This document shows positions 55,006 to 64,000 of a stretch of DNA of 64,000 nt, piece after piece. Origin of the DNA: Ceratopteris richardii. Its lineage: Eukaryota > Streptophyta > Polypodiopsida > Polypodiales > Pteridaceae. A model generated the notes under the pieces. The model was not told the DNA's origin. It did not search any database and saw only the letters and a list, made by a program, of their open reading frames with translations. A program made the position numbers and the translations under genes. Location of the stretch: positions 89,119,706-89,183,705 of the forward strand of contig CM035406.1 in assembly GCA_020310875.1 (NCBI GenBank). The letters run 5' to 3'. Position 1 is the stretch's first letter, and the number at the start of each line of letters is the position of its first letter.

Positions 55006-57087
55006 CTATTGCTGAAACTGTTGTCGGATCCCAGGTACTAAGGCTAGAAGTTGGCCTAGAGGCAGAGTGATGGAGGCTTTGGACAAAATTTCCCAGGCCT
55101 GTGGAGCTTGACTGTCTTGTTCTTTTGGACTTGAGGTTTCTACTGACGCAGAAGTGTCTGCTGTTGTCTCTACTGATGATGGTGGCCCTACTGATGCTTC
55201 CTTTTGTTTCGTTTCGTCCCTTGATGAAGAAGCCTGAGTCACCGGAATAGGTTCTGGGAACACTGGTGGTTCTGTTGTGGTCCAGTGACTAGCTTTGTTG
55301 TACAGCCTACGTTGTTCTTGTATCCCTGGTTCAAAGATTTCTGCTGCCGGCTGAAGTTGTTTACCGGAACGGGTCTGGACTGTAGCAGTCTGTGTCTCTA
55401 TCGGTGTAATTTTTACCATGTTGGCCATTGGATTTTGGCGTTCCTTCTTTCTTTGATCATATTCCATTGCATCCTTACAAAACCTTCTAATGTGACCGAA
55501 TTCGCCACAGAAATGACAGCGCGGAGGTGGTAGATTGGGATTTTCCGGTGGTGGTCCATTCTGCCATCGGTTGGCATTATAATTGTTGTTTCTCTGTCCT
55601 TGGTAGTTCCGATATCCTTGTTGTTGATTGTTTCTCACTTGCGGAGGCACATAGTGATTTACTGGCTGGCCATGTTCTTGGATGACTGCATTGACGGTTG
55701 CTGTCCCCTGTATTCTTGCGTTGTAGACACAGTTTCTGGTGGTGTGTCCGGCAGTGTTGCAGATAGTGCAAAACGCTTGATTCAGTGCACAGTTGGCACT
55801 CGTATGCCCTGAATTTTTGCATGTGGTGCAGTATACTTGCCTGGTTATATCTTGAGCCATATTTTTGTTTGTTTTTAACCATTCCAAGTCTTCTGAAAAT
55901 CCACCAACCTTGGACTCTAGCTGCAGAGCCATTGCAATGACGGCATCCAAGGTCATAGCTCCGACACATCTTATGATCATGATCTGCTTCAGTTGTGGGG
56001 TTAATCCATTGATAAACCATTGAGATATGACATCATCAGGTAGATTAGCGTGAGCCTGTGGTATCTGCCGTAAATGTGTTCTGAAGAGAGTAGCGTATTC
56101 CTGGACGGACTGATTTGCCTTTTGTCTGTTGTTCTGTAAATACTCAAAGATTTCAGCAGGATTCTTCTTTAGTCTGAATCGCTGTAAAAAGGCGTCTCGT
56201 ACTGCATCGTAAGTACCGAAATGATTGATATCATATTCCGTGAGCCATCTCGCTGCTTCATTGATCAGTGTCGATTGAAAAACAATGGCCTTATACGCCT
56301 GATCTGGTGGATGGTTAAGGACTGCATAACTTATCTCAAAAGTTCGTACGTGAGCGTCTGGGTCATCTCCTGGGAATCCACCGAATTTCGTGTAGGTTAC
56401 TCCTGTTGGAGGCGGCCTTGGTTGACCTAACTGTTGGTGTTGTTGTTGTTGTTGTCCGCTCATCGTGAATGTTTCAGGGCTTCCTTCTGTATCTCGGGAT
56501 TGATTGGTTGAACTATCGGGACTTGTATCGCCGGAGGGTGCGCTTTCCGGTGTGCTGTTTTGACTTAGGATGCTTCGGATCTCTGTTTCGAACAGCTTTC
56601 CTTCCTTCTGGATGTCTAATATCCGAAATCTTTCTTCCAAACACGAAGGTTGAGCGGATGATTCCGCACAAAAGACTAAACCTTTGCCAGCGATCGGCGA
56701 TTCTATCACCGGAATCTCACTGGAATGAACCGAAATTGTGCCAGAATGCCATGTTTTACTACTTTTGCCGAATTTTCCTAACGTATTTCTGATCGTGGAT
56801 AACTCTAAATCTTTTTCTGATATTGTTAAACTAGGTTCCAACGGTGTTTTGATAGAGTCTGGACTTGCTATATCTTCGATAGGCTGGGTCGAAGTAGCAC
56901 CAGAATGTATCGAAGGCGTTGATCGTTCCACCGGAATATGACTGAAATTAGTCGTAACGTTTCCACTTTTCTTGACTACTGGGTCAGATCTAATTATGCC
57001 TACTTCTCCCGAGGCTATCTTTTGTGATTTTCGTGCTTCAACCTTACGATTCTTAGGATATGTTTCACCTGATCGAGTGACCGGCAT
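55006..57087 (-). CDS. Gypsy D gag
   Basis: A 693-residue frame starting MPVTRSGETYPKN. A retrotransposon gag domain lies at about residues 230-400 (FPGDDPDAHVRTFEISYAVL, AARWLTEYDINHFGTYDAV). Three CCHC knuckles follow: CTTCKNSGHTSANC, CTICNTAGHTTRNC and CHFCGEFGHIRRFC. It forms the particle and binds RNA. It ends at TAG (55006-55008) after QQFQQ and then continues in the same frame into pol, so gag and pol are separated only by one amber codon. Whether that codon is read through or is a CAG-to-TAG mutation in a glutamine run cannot be told from one copy. Confidence 0.93.
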   Translation of the reverse strand: MPVTRSGETYPKNRKVEARKSQKIASGEVGIIRSDPVVKKSGNVTTNFSHIPVERSTPSIHSGATSTQPIEDIASPDSIKTPLEPSLTISEKDLELSTIRNTLGKFGKSSKTWHSGTISVHSSEIPVIESPIAGKGLVFCAESSAQPSCLEERFRILDIQKEGKLFETEIRSILSQNSTPESAPSGDTSPDSSTNQSRDTEGSPETFTMSGQQQQQHQQLGQPRPPPTGVTYTKFGGFPGDDPDAHVRTFEISYAVLNHPPDQAYKAIVFQSTLINEAARWLTEYDINHFGTYDAVRDAFLQRFRLKKNPAEIFEYLQNNRQKANQSVQEYATLFRTHLRQIPQAHANLPDDVISQWFINGLTPQLKQIMIIRCVGAMTLDAVIAMALQLESKVGGFSEDLEWLKTNKNMAQDITRQVYCTTCKNSGHTSANCALNQAFCTICNTAGHTTRNCVYNARIQGTATVNAVIQEHGQPVNHYVPPQVRNNQQQGYRNYQGQRNNNYNANRWQNGPPPENPNLPPPRCHFCGEFGHIRRFCKDAMEYDQRKKERQNPMANMVKITPIETQTATVQTRSGKQLQPAAEIFEPGIQEQRRLYNKASHWTTTEPPVFPEPIPVTQASSSRDETKQKEASVGPPSSVETTADTSASVETSSPKEQDSQAPQAWEILSKASITLPLGQLLALVPGIRQQFQQ

Positions 57088-57274
57088 GTATCATTGCCCA
57101 GTGATACTATCTGAGCAGTTTGCAACAATCTGGGTCTGTTGCTACTGTCAGTGAATCAAATGTTACTGGATGTTTGCTTCTTACAAACCGCTAGCACTCT
57201 TATGCCACTGTCTCACAAGTGACTCGTAATCAAATGCTACTTTACCGTAGAGACTGGTAAACAGTTGCCACTTT

Positions 57275-57290
57275 CCGACAGACGGCGCCA
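57275..57290 (-). other. Primer-binding site of gypsy D
   Basis: TGGCGCCGTCTGTCGG on the element strand, of the TGGCGCCG type common in plant gypsy elements. Confidence 0.85.
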
Positions 57291-57292
57291 AA

Positions 57293-58344
57293 TGTTAAAG
57301 GTGAAATCGCTCAACTATTGACTCAACTGTTAACTGACTACCGTAGATGTTAATCACTAGTCCAAAATAACAATCCTTCGGAGACCCAGATTCTGGTTCC
57401 ACACCTGCGTACCAGATATTTCCGAGTCTCTCTTTTTCTGTACTCAATCTTACCGCAAAATAAATTGACTCTAGCCACGTGGGTCCTTGGGAGTGGTAGG
57501 GGTCTGTTAAACAGAGGCCCTGTACTAATTTCCCAACTTCTCACTCAACCGTAGTTATGGTTTTCACGTCTTAGCTCAGTTGTTTGCTCCTGAACAACTT
57601 TGACTAGACCAACGTACTGGAACTCAGCGCTCCCAGACTGTTCCTGCCATAGTAGTTGAACAGTAGTCCGAGATGACAGTCCAACACTTTTAGTAACTTA
57701 ACAAGACCATAACACACAATCCTTCTTGTCAGTTCACAGACTTACCGTATATCTACCTTCAACCCGTAATATCTACTGACAGCAAGACGTGTCGCAACAT
57801 TATTACCATTCTACGCGTACTTAGACATTACCGGCATTAACCTTGAACACAGACTATAATACCGACTCAGTCACTTACAGAGAATCATAGCAACTCATAT
57901 CTATTCTTCACGCTTACATATTCCACCGAAGAATTAGCAGATAGACAACACACTAACACCTTATGCATAATCAAAGATATCTTAACTCGTTATCGAACAG
58001 AATCTCAAAATCACAGTACCGATTCGTAACACCGCAGTGTATCGCGCATGCGCAGACGGACAGTTACACAGATAAGGCACGCAGAACAGGATAGAGCCAA
58101 GACACTCTACTCGTTAACACCTACCTACACACAGTAGAAGAGCTAATCCCAAATCAGGGCTCTCACAATACACTCGCAACTCCCAAAACCGGGGTTCTTT
58201 GCCGTTCTCTTTTCATTGCTTTAAATAGAATTTTGTTACAAGGCTTGCGCGAATCTTTCTTTACCGCGTACTTCCAGAAGAGTTCTTTCTACATTAAAAA
58301 CCTCTGTCTAAGTACAATTGTCCTTATTCGGCGGCCATCTAACA
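57293..58344 (-). repeat. 5' LTR of gypsy D
   Basis: On the element strand it begins TGTTAGATGGCCGCC and ends CACCTTTAACA. Confidence 0.93.
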
Positions 58345-58545
58345 TATCCATGCAATGACTTCACATGTGTCCTCCGATAGGATGATGAATTTTATTATCA
58401 AAAAGAGCATATTATATGTTGGTGTTGATATACAGGAATACTTGCTCGATGATGATGATGATGATGATGATAATTATTCTCATAATGTTAATATACCAGT
58501 CATGGACTTGTTGTTCATCAATTACAAGCAACGGTTTCTAGAAAT
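58345..58545 (+). pseudogene. CACTA-II plus-strand gene, segment right of gypsy D
   Basis: It resumes the exon cut at 47944 (ATGCAATGACTTCACATGTG) and matches CACTA-I 33008-33085 (EHIICWC region), with frameshifts. A (GAT)n-like acidic run is at 58450-58471. Confidence 0.5.
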
Positions 58546-59185
58546 CCTCTACCTCTTGGTTTAGAGACTGAAACGACTAGAGATTATCCATTGCCAGCTC
58601 GTGATCGTTCTCTAGTACAAACATATGATAGAAGAGGATATGAAGGATGGAATAGAGGACCACTTCCTTTAGATGGAGAGGTTTTCTACTTTTGGGTTAA
58701 TCACTATATGATTGCTATATCCACTATTAATAATGTTGGTCATGGTCTCTTTATTGTAGAGGATTTGTATGTGCCTCTGAACTATGAAGTCACTCTTATG
58801 TCATTTTGTGGTCCTATATATGGATGGGGAGATTGGCATCGACTTGCACATTATGTTCAAAGCATGAGTACTTATGGAATATGCTTGAATGCAACATCCC
58901 TTACTAGTAGAGGGATTTCACATGCAAAAAATGAAAGATTATATATTGATGGAAGACCTTATACGCATGGAAATATAGCAAGTTTATAAATAGTAGTTGA
59001 GCGTTACATAATAGTTCAAGGACTAATTGCACATTTGAGGAGCGTGAAAATAGTCATGAATCACCATACATGAGTAGAGATGTATCAAGATCATAGTTGT
59101 CAACGCTATTACTACATTACATGTTGGTAATGAATTATTAGTGAATGATGGATGGCGTAGACCTCCAAGAGCACCTTTTAGCTAG
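58546..59185 (+). pseudogene. SET-domain-like frame inside CACTA-II
   Basis: The open frame to 58989 contains NNVGHGLFIVEDLYVP then YEVTLMSFCGPIYGW, matching the opening SET motif (GxGLF..E.I......Y.G). Further on YIDGRPYTHGNIASL stands at the place of the D...GN.aRFiNHS motif. One missing base after 58983 shifts the frame, and INSS, then RTNCTFEE, then VNAITTLHVGNELLVNDGW follow in other frames, matching the N-H-S / PNC / GEEL..DY end of SET domains. SET proteins methylate lysines using S-adenosylmethionine. The order of four motifs supports the call; the family is recognised by pattern only. It lies between the 5' exons and the TNP2 part of the CACTA element. Confidence 0.55.
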
Positions 59186-59985
59186 AGAGAGAATGAAAAT
59201 TTTCTATCCATATTTAATAACTTATATATTTAATTTTATGTTTAAAGTTTGCTTTTTATTCATTTATGGAATACTAATGATTTTTTTTCATGTGTGTAGA
59301 TTCCAATGTATGATGTTGATGATATTCCTCCACACCATTCACAATTGCCAGTAAGACCTCATTTATCAGAAGCTTCTATGAGGAGGCTACACAAAAGTGA
59401 TCCTCTGGAATATGCAAGGTTGAAAGATCTATATTCAAAAGAAGATAAAGTACAAGATTTGTGCGACAATGATGAAGATGATGGCATGGCAGATTTTATT
59501 GAGGAATGGTATCAAAATGACAGTGAGAGCATTGATATTTCTAAAAATGAGAAATATCTTCGAGAGGAATGTCTAAAGCATGTATATGAAGGAAGTCATT
59601 TGGAACGAGTAAGTGCGAGCTTACTTATTCTCAATCTTCAAAATCATTTTGGATGGAGTAATGTATCTATTTTGGCACTATTAAGGTATAATTTTCAATT
59701 TTTCTCTCTCTCTATATATATATATATATATGCATAAATATATACATATAAATACATGCATATATAAACATACACATAATATACATGAATGTATACACAC
59801 ATATAAACATACACACACATATACACACATACACATGTTATGAGAGTAAGGTCAAATTATACATGCCTGTATCCAATGAAGATGTTTTGTCCATCTATCC
59901 TTTAGAATTGTCCACCCAACCTTTAGAATCTTCTTGACACATTTGTTTCTCCTATTCTAGATGACCTAATACCTATGCTGTGCAT

Positions 59986-60298
59986 ACAAATATAAAGTAT
60001 CAGTTAGTTATGAAGGTATTAAGTCGTTAGTAAAATGGGAGGACCAAATTTATCTTGAAGATTTTGAAGGATGGAAAATAATTTTAAAGGATGGACGGAA
60101 AAAAAGCGTCCATTCAATGTAGGTTTTTATTCTTACTTTAGCTAAGGTAAGAATAAGAAATTGCATTGAATGGACACTTTTTGTTTGCCCATCCTTTAAA
60201 ATTATTCATGCATCTTTCAAAATCTTCACGATAAATTTGATCCTCTCAATTTACTAACGACTTAATACCTCCATAGCTAACTGATACTTTATATTTGT
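59986..60298. repeat. 313-bp near-perfect hairpin (foldback/MITE-like) in the transposase intron
   Basis: The left arm, from ACAAATATAAAGTATCAGTTAG (59986), is mirrored by the right arm ending CTAACTGATACTTTATATTTGT (60298). The centre is at about 60142 (CTTTAGCTAAGG). The arms are about 150 bp and also share AAGTCGTTAGTAAA / TTTACTAACGACTT and GGATGGACG / GCCCATCC. Sequence at 59880-59985 resembles the right arm again, in direct orientation. Confidence 0.85.
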
Positions 60299-60427
60299 AA
60301 ACAACTTAGCAAGACAGGTAATAGATTGACTATAAAATGGGAGACAACCAGACGATTCAATGGTCTAGATATGAAAATCTGCAAACCATAATATAAAAAA
60401 AATAATTAAAAACAAAATCAAATATAC

Positions 60428-60693
60428 ACAGCTACACATGCATACATACATATACATACATACACATTCATACATATATACACATATATACATACATACA
60501 TACACATGTATACACACATACATATACATATATTCATACACATATGCATATGTATATATACATACATACATATACACCTATAAAACACATATACATACAT
60601 ATACACATACACATATGTATACGCATGCACATGCATATACACATCCACATACACATACACATACACATAAGCATACACATATATAAAACTATA

Positions 60694-60789
<96 letters not shown>
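60428..60789. repeat. CATA-rich and (TA)46 microsatellites in the transposase intron
   Basis: TACATACA/CACATA repeats to about 60680 and a pure TA array at 60697-60789. Shorter TA and CA arrays are at 59709-59835. Confidence 0.93.
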
Positions 60790-60792
<3 letters not shown>

Positions 60793-63269
60793 TTATTAAT
60801 TAATTTATTTTTTTAATATATCTTTTTTTGATGAACTTACTGGTTATTATTTGAAAAGTTTTTACCAAGTCAGAATATTCTTCCTACCTCACATGATGAA
60901 ATGAAGAAGATAATCAACAATCTTGGTATAGATTATCAATGTATACATGCATGTCCTAAGGATTGTATTTTATATAGAGGTGAATATGCAGACTCTTTGA
61001 CATGTCCCAAATGCCAATCTCCTCGATATAAGGACGAAGATGGTAAAATCCCAAAAAAGGTATTGAGACATTTTCCATTGTCTCCACGGATTAGACATAT
61101 GTTTTAAAGCCCCAAATTATCAAAGCTTTTGACATGGGTACATGATCATAAAAGTACTGATATAATAATCAGAATTCCTCATGATAGTGTTCCTTTTCAA
61201 AATATTGTTTCTACATGGCCTCAATTTGCACAAAATCCATAGAATCTAAAGTTAGGAGTTGCAATAGATGGGGTTAATCCATTCTCCATGAAATCCTGTA
61301 AATGGTCAACATGGCCAATGGTAGTCATAAACTACAATCTTCCGCCATATCTTAGCATTAAAAAGGAACATTTAATGCTTTCACTTTTAATCCCAAGCAA
61401 AAGACAAGTTAAAGATATTAATATATATCTTGCTCCTCTCATTGATGATCTCCAAGAGTTATGGAGAGGTATTAATGTCATTGATGTATCGAAAAGCATC
61501 AATGAAAGACATATTACAGTTCGTGGTATTGTGGCTTGGACTATTCACGATTTTCCAAGATATGGTGTTTGTTCAGGTATTGATGTAATTTTTTTATTCA
61601 ATATGCATATAAATAAATGTGATTTAATCTAATTATATTTTTATCGTTTTCCTTGATGCAAGAATATCTACTAAGGGTTATAAAGCTTTTCCATATTGTG
61701 GTGATTGGTTGAGATCAATCTATAGTAAGAATCTCAACAAAAATATTTATCTTCGATGTCGACGATTCTTGCCTAATGATCATCCATTAAGATCTAAAAG
61801 AGAAGCGATACATTTTACTGGAAAGCTTGAAACAAGTCAATGTCCAAAACCTATGACGCCTATGGATTGGTATAAAAAATGGACAGATGGACCTCTGATA
61901 GATCCAGAATTAGAAATCTTCAATGATGATGAAGATCATGAGTATGTGAAGAGAGGTAAAGGAAAATTGGCACTCGCAGAGAAGATATCAATATGGTATT
62001 CTTTGGAGTAGTGGAAAGAGTTAAAAAAATGTCATCTTCTTGATCCTATGCATATATTCAAGAATATTGGTTATTCACTATGGCAACATCTTCTTGGGCT
62101 AAAAGATACCATAGCATCACGAAATGATTTGAAGGATCAAAACTCAAAACCAAAGTTATGGACAATTTTTTATAGACATCGACAGGAAACGACTTATGCA
62201 CCTGCTCCTTGGGTACTTGCAACAAAAGCGATACAGACTATCAACAATAGGATTCAATTGATTAGGATTCCTATAGGATATGGAGCATCTTTCCAAAACA
62301 TGTTTACTATGGATGATAAGAGATTATCTGGGTTAAAGACCCATGACTGGCATAAGTTTTTGAAACATATTTTACCTTTGGTTATTGATGGATGTACAAA
62401 GAAAGGAGTACGAAATGTGATCTATCGTGTTGGATAGCTTATATGGTAATTATGATACTTTTATATTTAATATGTATGAATATTTGATATCTTTTATTTT
62501 TGAATTAACTTCTTTATAATTTTTTTTATGATATGTATAGGTGGATTACTATGTTTGATGGAGAAAGAGCTTCCTACTTCATTTTTGATATTCAGGTTCA
62601 TTTATTAGTCCATCTTGTAGATGAAATAGAGATTACAGGTGTTGTCAACACTTGATGGATGTTTTGGGTCGAGCGATTTATGGGAATATTAAAAGGTTAT
62701 GTGTGACAAAGAGCAAAACCAGAAGGATCCATGGCAAAGATTTGGATGCTTGAAGAGTGCATGTATTACATTAGTGAGTACCTTGAAAGAGTTCATGAAG
62801 AAACTCCACGTGCATGGACCAGCGAGTCTTCTTCAAAAATAACAGATGAGGTATTATCAGGTAAGGGAGTTCCATTTTTATTTACATTTCAAGAAACAAA
62901 TGATGTTTCTACTTTTGTAGCATATAATAGTGAATGCATGCAAGCATTCCTTAGCGAGTACAAATAGGAACATCAAAATCTCCGAAGTAAAAGGCGAAGA
63001 AACAAAAGATATAGACGTAATCTTGATAATAATGAGATTACAAATATATCTTCTTTCACAGATTGGCTATATAGTTGTTTGCAACGAGCCAACGCAAATA
63101 ATGAAGAAACCTCATATGAGTAGAGAGAGTTAATGATAGGTTGTGAACGAACGGTAATTTTATTTTAATATTATTTTGTTTTATGTGTATATGTGTGTAA
63201 ATGTGCATGTATGATGTATATGTGTGTGTATGCGTGTATTTGTACCTCTAGTCTCACTCTTTTCTCTCT

Positions 63270-63335
63270 CTATCTCTCTCATATACATACATACATACAT
63301 ACATACATACATACATACATACATACATACATAAA
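63270..63335. repeat. (CATA)n microsatellite
   Basis: About 12 ATAC/CATA units between the end of the transposase gene and the next minus-strand exons. Confidence 0.93.
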
Positions 63336-63365
63336 CACACATACTCATATCCACATATATATACA

Positions 63366-64000
63366 TAAAAGCAATGCGTACCGTGCATTATCGCGAGGAT
63401 GAGCCATAAGTGTCCGCATCTCTTTTAGACACCACTTATGCGACCATCCTGTCCCAAACTCTGTCTCAAGTGAACTAAGTATGTATTTTTTATCCCTCTC
63501 ATCATGCTCACTAGAAAAATAAAAAAAATCATGTAAATAAAACATAAGATATTTATTTCAATTTATATGTAAACTTTATACTTACTTCCACTCTAAGTGG
63601 ACAAGGCGTAGGTAAGAGTCGCATAATGCTCACATTCTTCTCTTGAACTCCAATCCATTTCCTATGTACACAATGTTCCCCTCTGGCTCTATATCGCACT
63701 CTAGCCCTGAGGTGCCTATGCATGTCCTCATAGGCACCTGTGCTCTGCTGTCATGATCTGGAGGTGGTATAGGTGTCCTGAAAATAGATAGATAAAATTA
63801 AATAAAAATATGTGTTATAATATCATTAAAAAAATTTATGAAAAAAAAAACATACCTATGAACAGATGGTTGTCTTCCTACATGTAGAGCCGCATAAGAG
63901 CCCTCCTCTGATCGTTGGGTAAGCATATGGATCGTATAATCCAGCTCATCATCAGGCATCTCTGAGTACTCATGCATGATGATCCCTAGAGTATCAGGTG
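63366..64000 (-). CDS. Unrecognised split gene, partial at window edge
   Basis: Three coding-like blocks on the minus strand, listed 5' to 3'. About 63856-64000 reads [19 protein letters not shown] then [19 protein letters not shown]. About 63586-63780 reads [20 protein letters not shown] then [16 protein letters not shown], before a GTAAGTA donor. About 63366-63512 reads [17 protein letters not shown] then [18 protein letters not shown]. Intron-like AT-rich gaps separate them. No family was recognised. Position in CACTA-II suggests an accessory gene of that element; the start is outside the window. Confidence 0.4.

Larger units (their letters stand above)
47945..58344 (-). mobile_element. 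Gypsy element D with extra 3' frame, very recent
   Basis: The LTRs are each exactly 1052 bp (57293-58344 is 5', 47945-48996 is 3') and I find about four differences (0.4 percent). The primer site TGGCGCCGTCTGTCGG (minus) is at 57275-57290, 2 bases from the 5' LTR. Order on the minus strand: gag, protease, RT, RNase H, integrase, extra frame, LTR. This gene order marks Ty3/gypsy. The flanks ctacc (47940-47944) and tatcc (58345-58349) are not a good 5-bp duplication, and no polypurine tract precedes the 3' LTR. Confidence 0.93.
59299..63135 (+). pseudogene. CACTA-II TNP2-type transposase with DUF4218-like tail
   Basis: Exon about 59299-59685: LREECLKHVYEGSHLERV before a GTATAA donor. Exon from about 60858: LGIDYQCIHACPKDCILYRG, then DSLTCPKCQSPRYKDEDGK (zinc-binding N-terminus of TNP2). 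Core at 61200-61600: LGVAIDGVNPFSMKS, LSLLIPSKRQVKDINIYLAP, RGIVAWTIHDFPRYGVCSG. Then RCRRFLPNDHPLRSKREA (61735-61800) and LLDPMHIFKNIGYSLWQHLL (62038-62100). A DUF4218-like part follows at 62560-62960 (FFDIQVHLLVHLVDEIEITG, MAKIWMLEECMYYISEYLE). These enzymes cut and paste CACTA elements. In-frame stops at about 61105 (TAA), 61240 (TAG), 62009 and 62654, among others, show it is no longer active. Confidence 0.85.
38731..64000 (+). mobile_element. CACTA-II (En/Spm superfamily), right end beyond window
   Basis: The left terminus CACTACAAGGAATAC is at 38731. Subterminal repeats follow to about 39010. A minus-strand split gene occupies 40365-47375 and a plus-strand TNP2 transposase gene extends to about 63135. 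Another minus-strand split gene remnant starts near 63366. Element C (41045-47306) and gypsy D (47945-58344) are inserted in it. No right terminus was found before 64000, so the end given is the window edge. Confidence 0.7.

Noticed and set aside
47940..58349. Target-site duplication of gypsy D
   Set aside because: ctacc and tatcc match only at the last two positions, so none is claimed.
60544..60816. Y/I-rich open frames at TA arrays (also at 21706-22016, 23898-24227 and 40218-40526)
   Set aside because: Products of TA microsatellites, not proteins.
63280..63331. Regular short repeats resembling a CRISPR array
   Set aside because: A simple CATA microsatellite without spacers, in a plant nuclear genome.

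Overview
This is a stretch of plant nuclear DNA in which one host gene is recognisable and nearly everything else is transposable-element sequence, in several nested layers. Support for a land plant: a plant-type D-cysteine desulfhydrase (DCD) with ten exons, Ty1/copia and Ty3/gypsy elements, a short non-autonomous LTR element, CACTA (En/Spm) elements and a hAT-like miniature element. The 11.5 kb intron 1 and heavy element load suit a large, repeat-rich genome such as a fern or gymnosperm, but the species cannot be fixed from the sequence.

Region 1 (1-18219, minus strand) is the DCD gene. All ten exons and nine introns can be placed to the base and join into a 406-residue reading frame with no internal stop. 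Exon 1 (18037-18219) lies 11.5 kb from exon 2 (6449-6514). Intron 4 (3122 bp) holds a decayed copia fragment, itself split by a 693-bp hAT-like element with an 8-bp target duplication. Intron 1 holds tandem duplications, a poly-G block, a minisatellite, a 5.9 kb degenerate copia element inserted in an older LTR-like repeat, a second copia gag remnant, and long GA and TTA microsatellites next to the 5' splice site. Intron 9 uses a GC-AG splice pair.

Region 2 (18220-38730): after about 3 kb of unrecognised intergenic DNA, a CACTA terminus starts at 21480. This first CACTA element (CACTA-I) has been entered by a short TRIM-like LTR element (22723-25095, duplication ctaat), a copia element A on the plus strand (26921-32078, gctat) and a sister copia element B on the minus strand (33463-38617, aaatg). 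A and B are one family in inverted orientation 1.4 kb apart. B is the younger and is interrupted by a single amber codon.

Region 3 (38731-64000): a second CACTA element (CACTA-II) starts at 38731 and runs past the window. It has subterminal repeats, a minus-strand split gene related to the one in CACTA-I, and a plus-strand TNP2-type transposase gene with a DUF4218-like tail, now carrying stops. It has been entered by a 6.3 kb LTR element without coding capacity (41045-47306, tcaca), whose LTRs carry a tRNA-like Pol III promoter module. It has also been entered by a nearly unmutated 10.4 kb gypsy element (47945-58344). The gypsy element carries gag-pol plus an extra 703-codon sense frame between pol and the 3' LTR (unknown domain, proline-rich linker, long coiled coil). 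Between that element and the transposase lies a broken SET-domain-like frame, possibly captured by the CACTA element.

LTR divergence, counted by eye, orders the insertions from youngest to oldest: B and gypsy D (about 0.4 percent), A (about 2 percent), the non-coding element C (about 4-5 percent), then the TRIM. The most interesting items are the gypsy extra frame, the SET-like segment in CACTA-II, the tRNA-like modules inside LTR elements, the absence of a polypurine tract at the gypsy 3' LTR, and a 313-bp near-perfect hairpin in the transposase intron.
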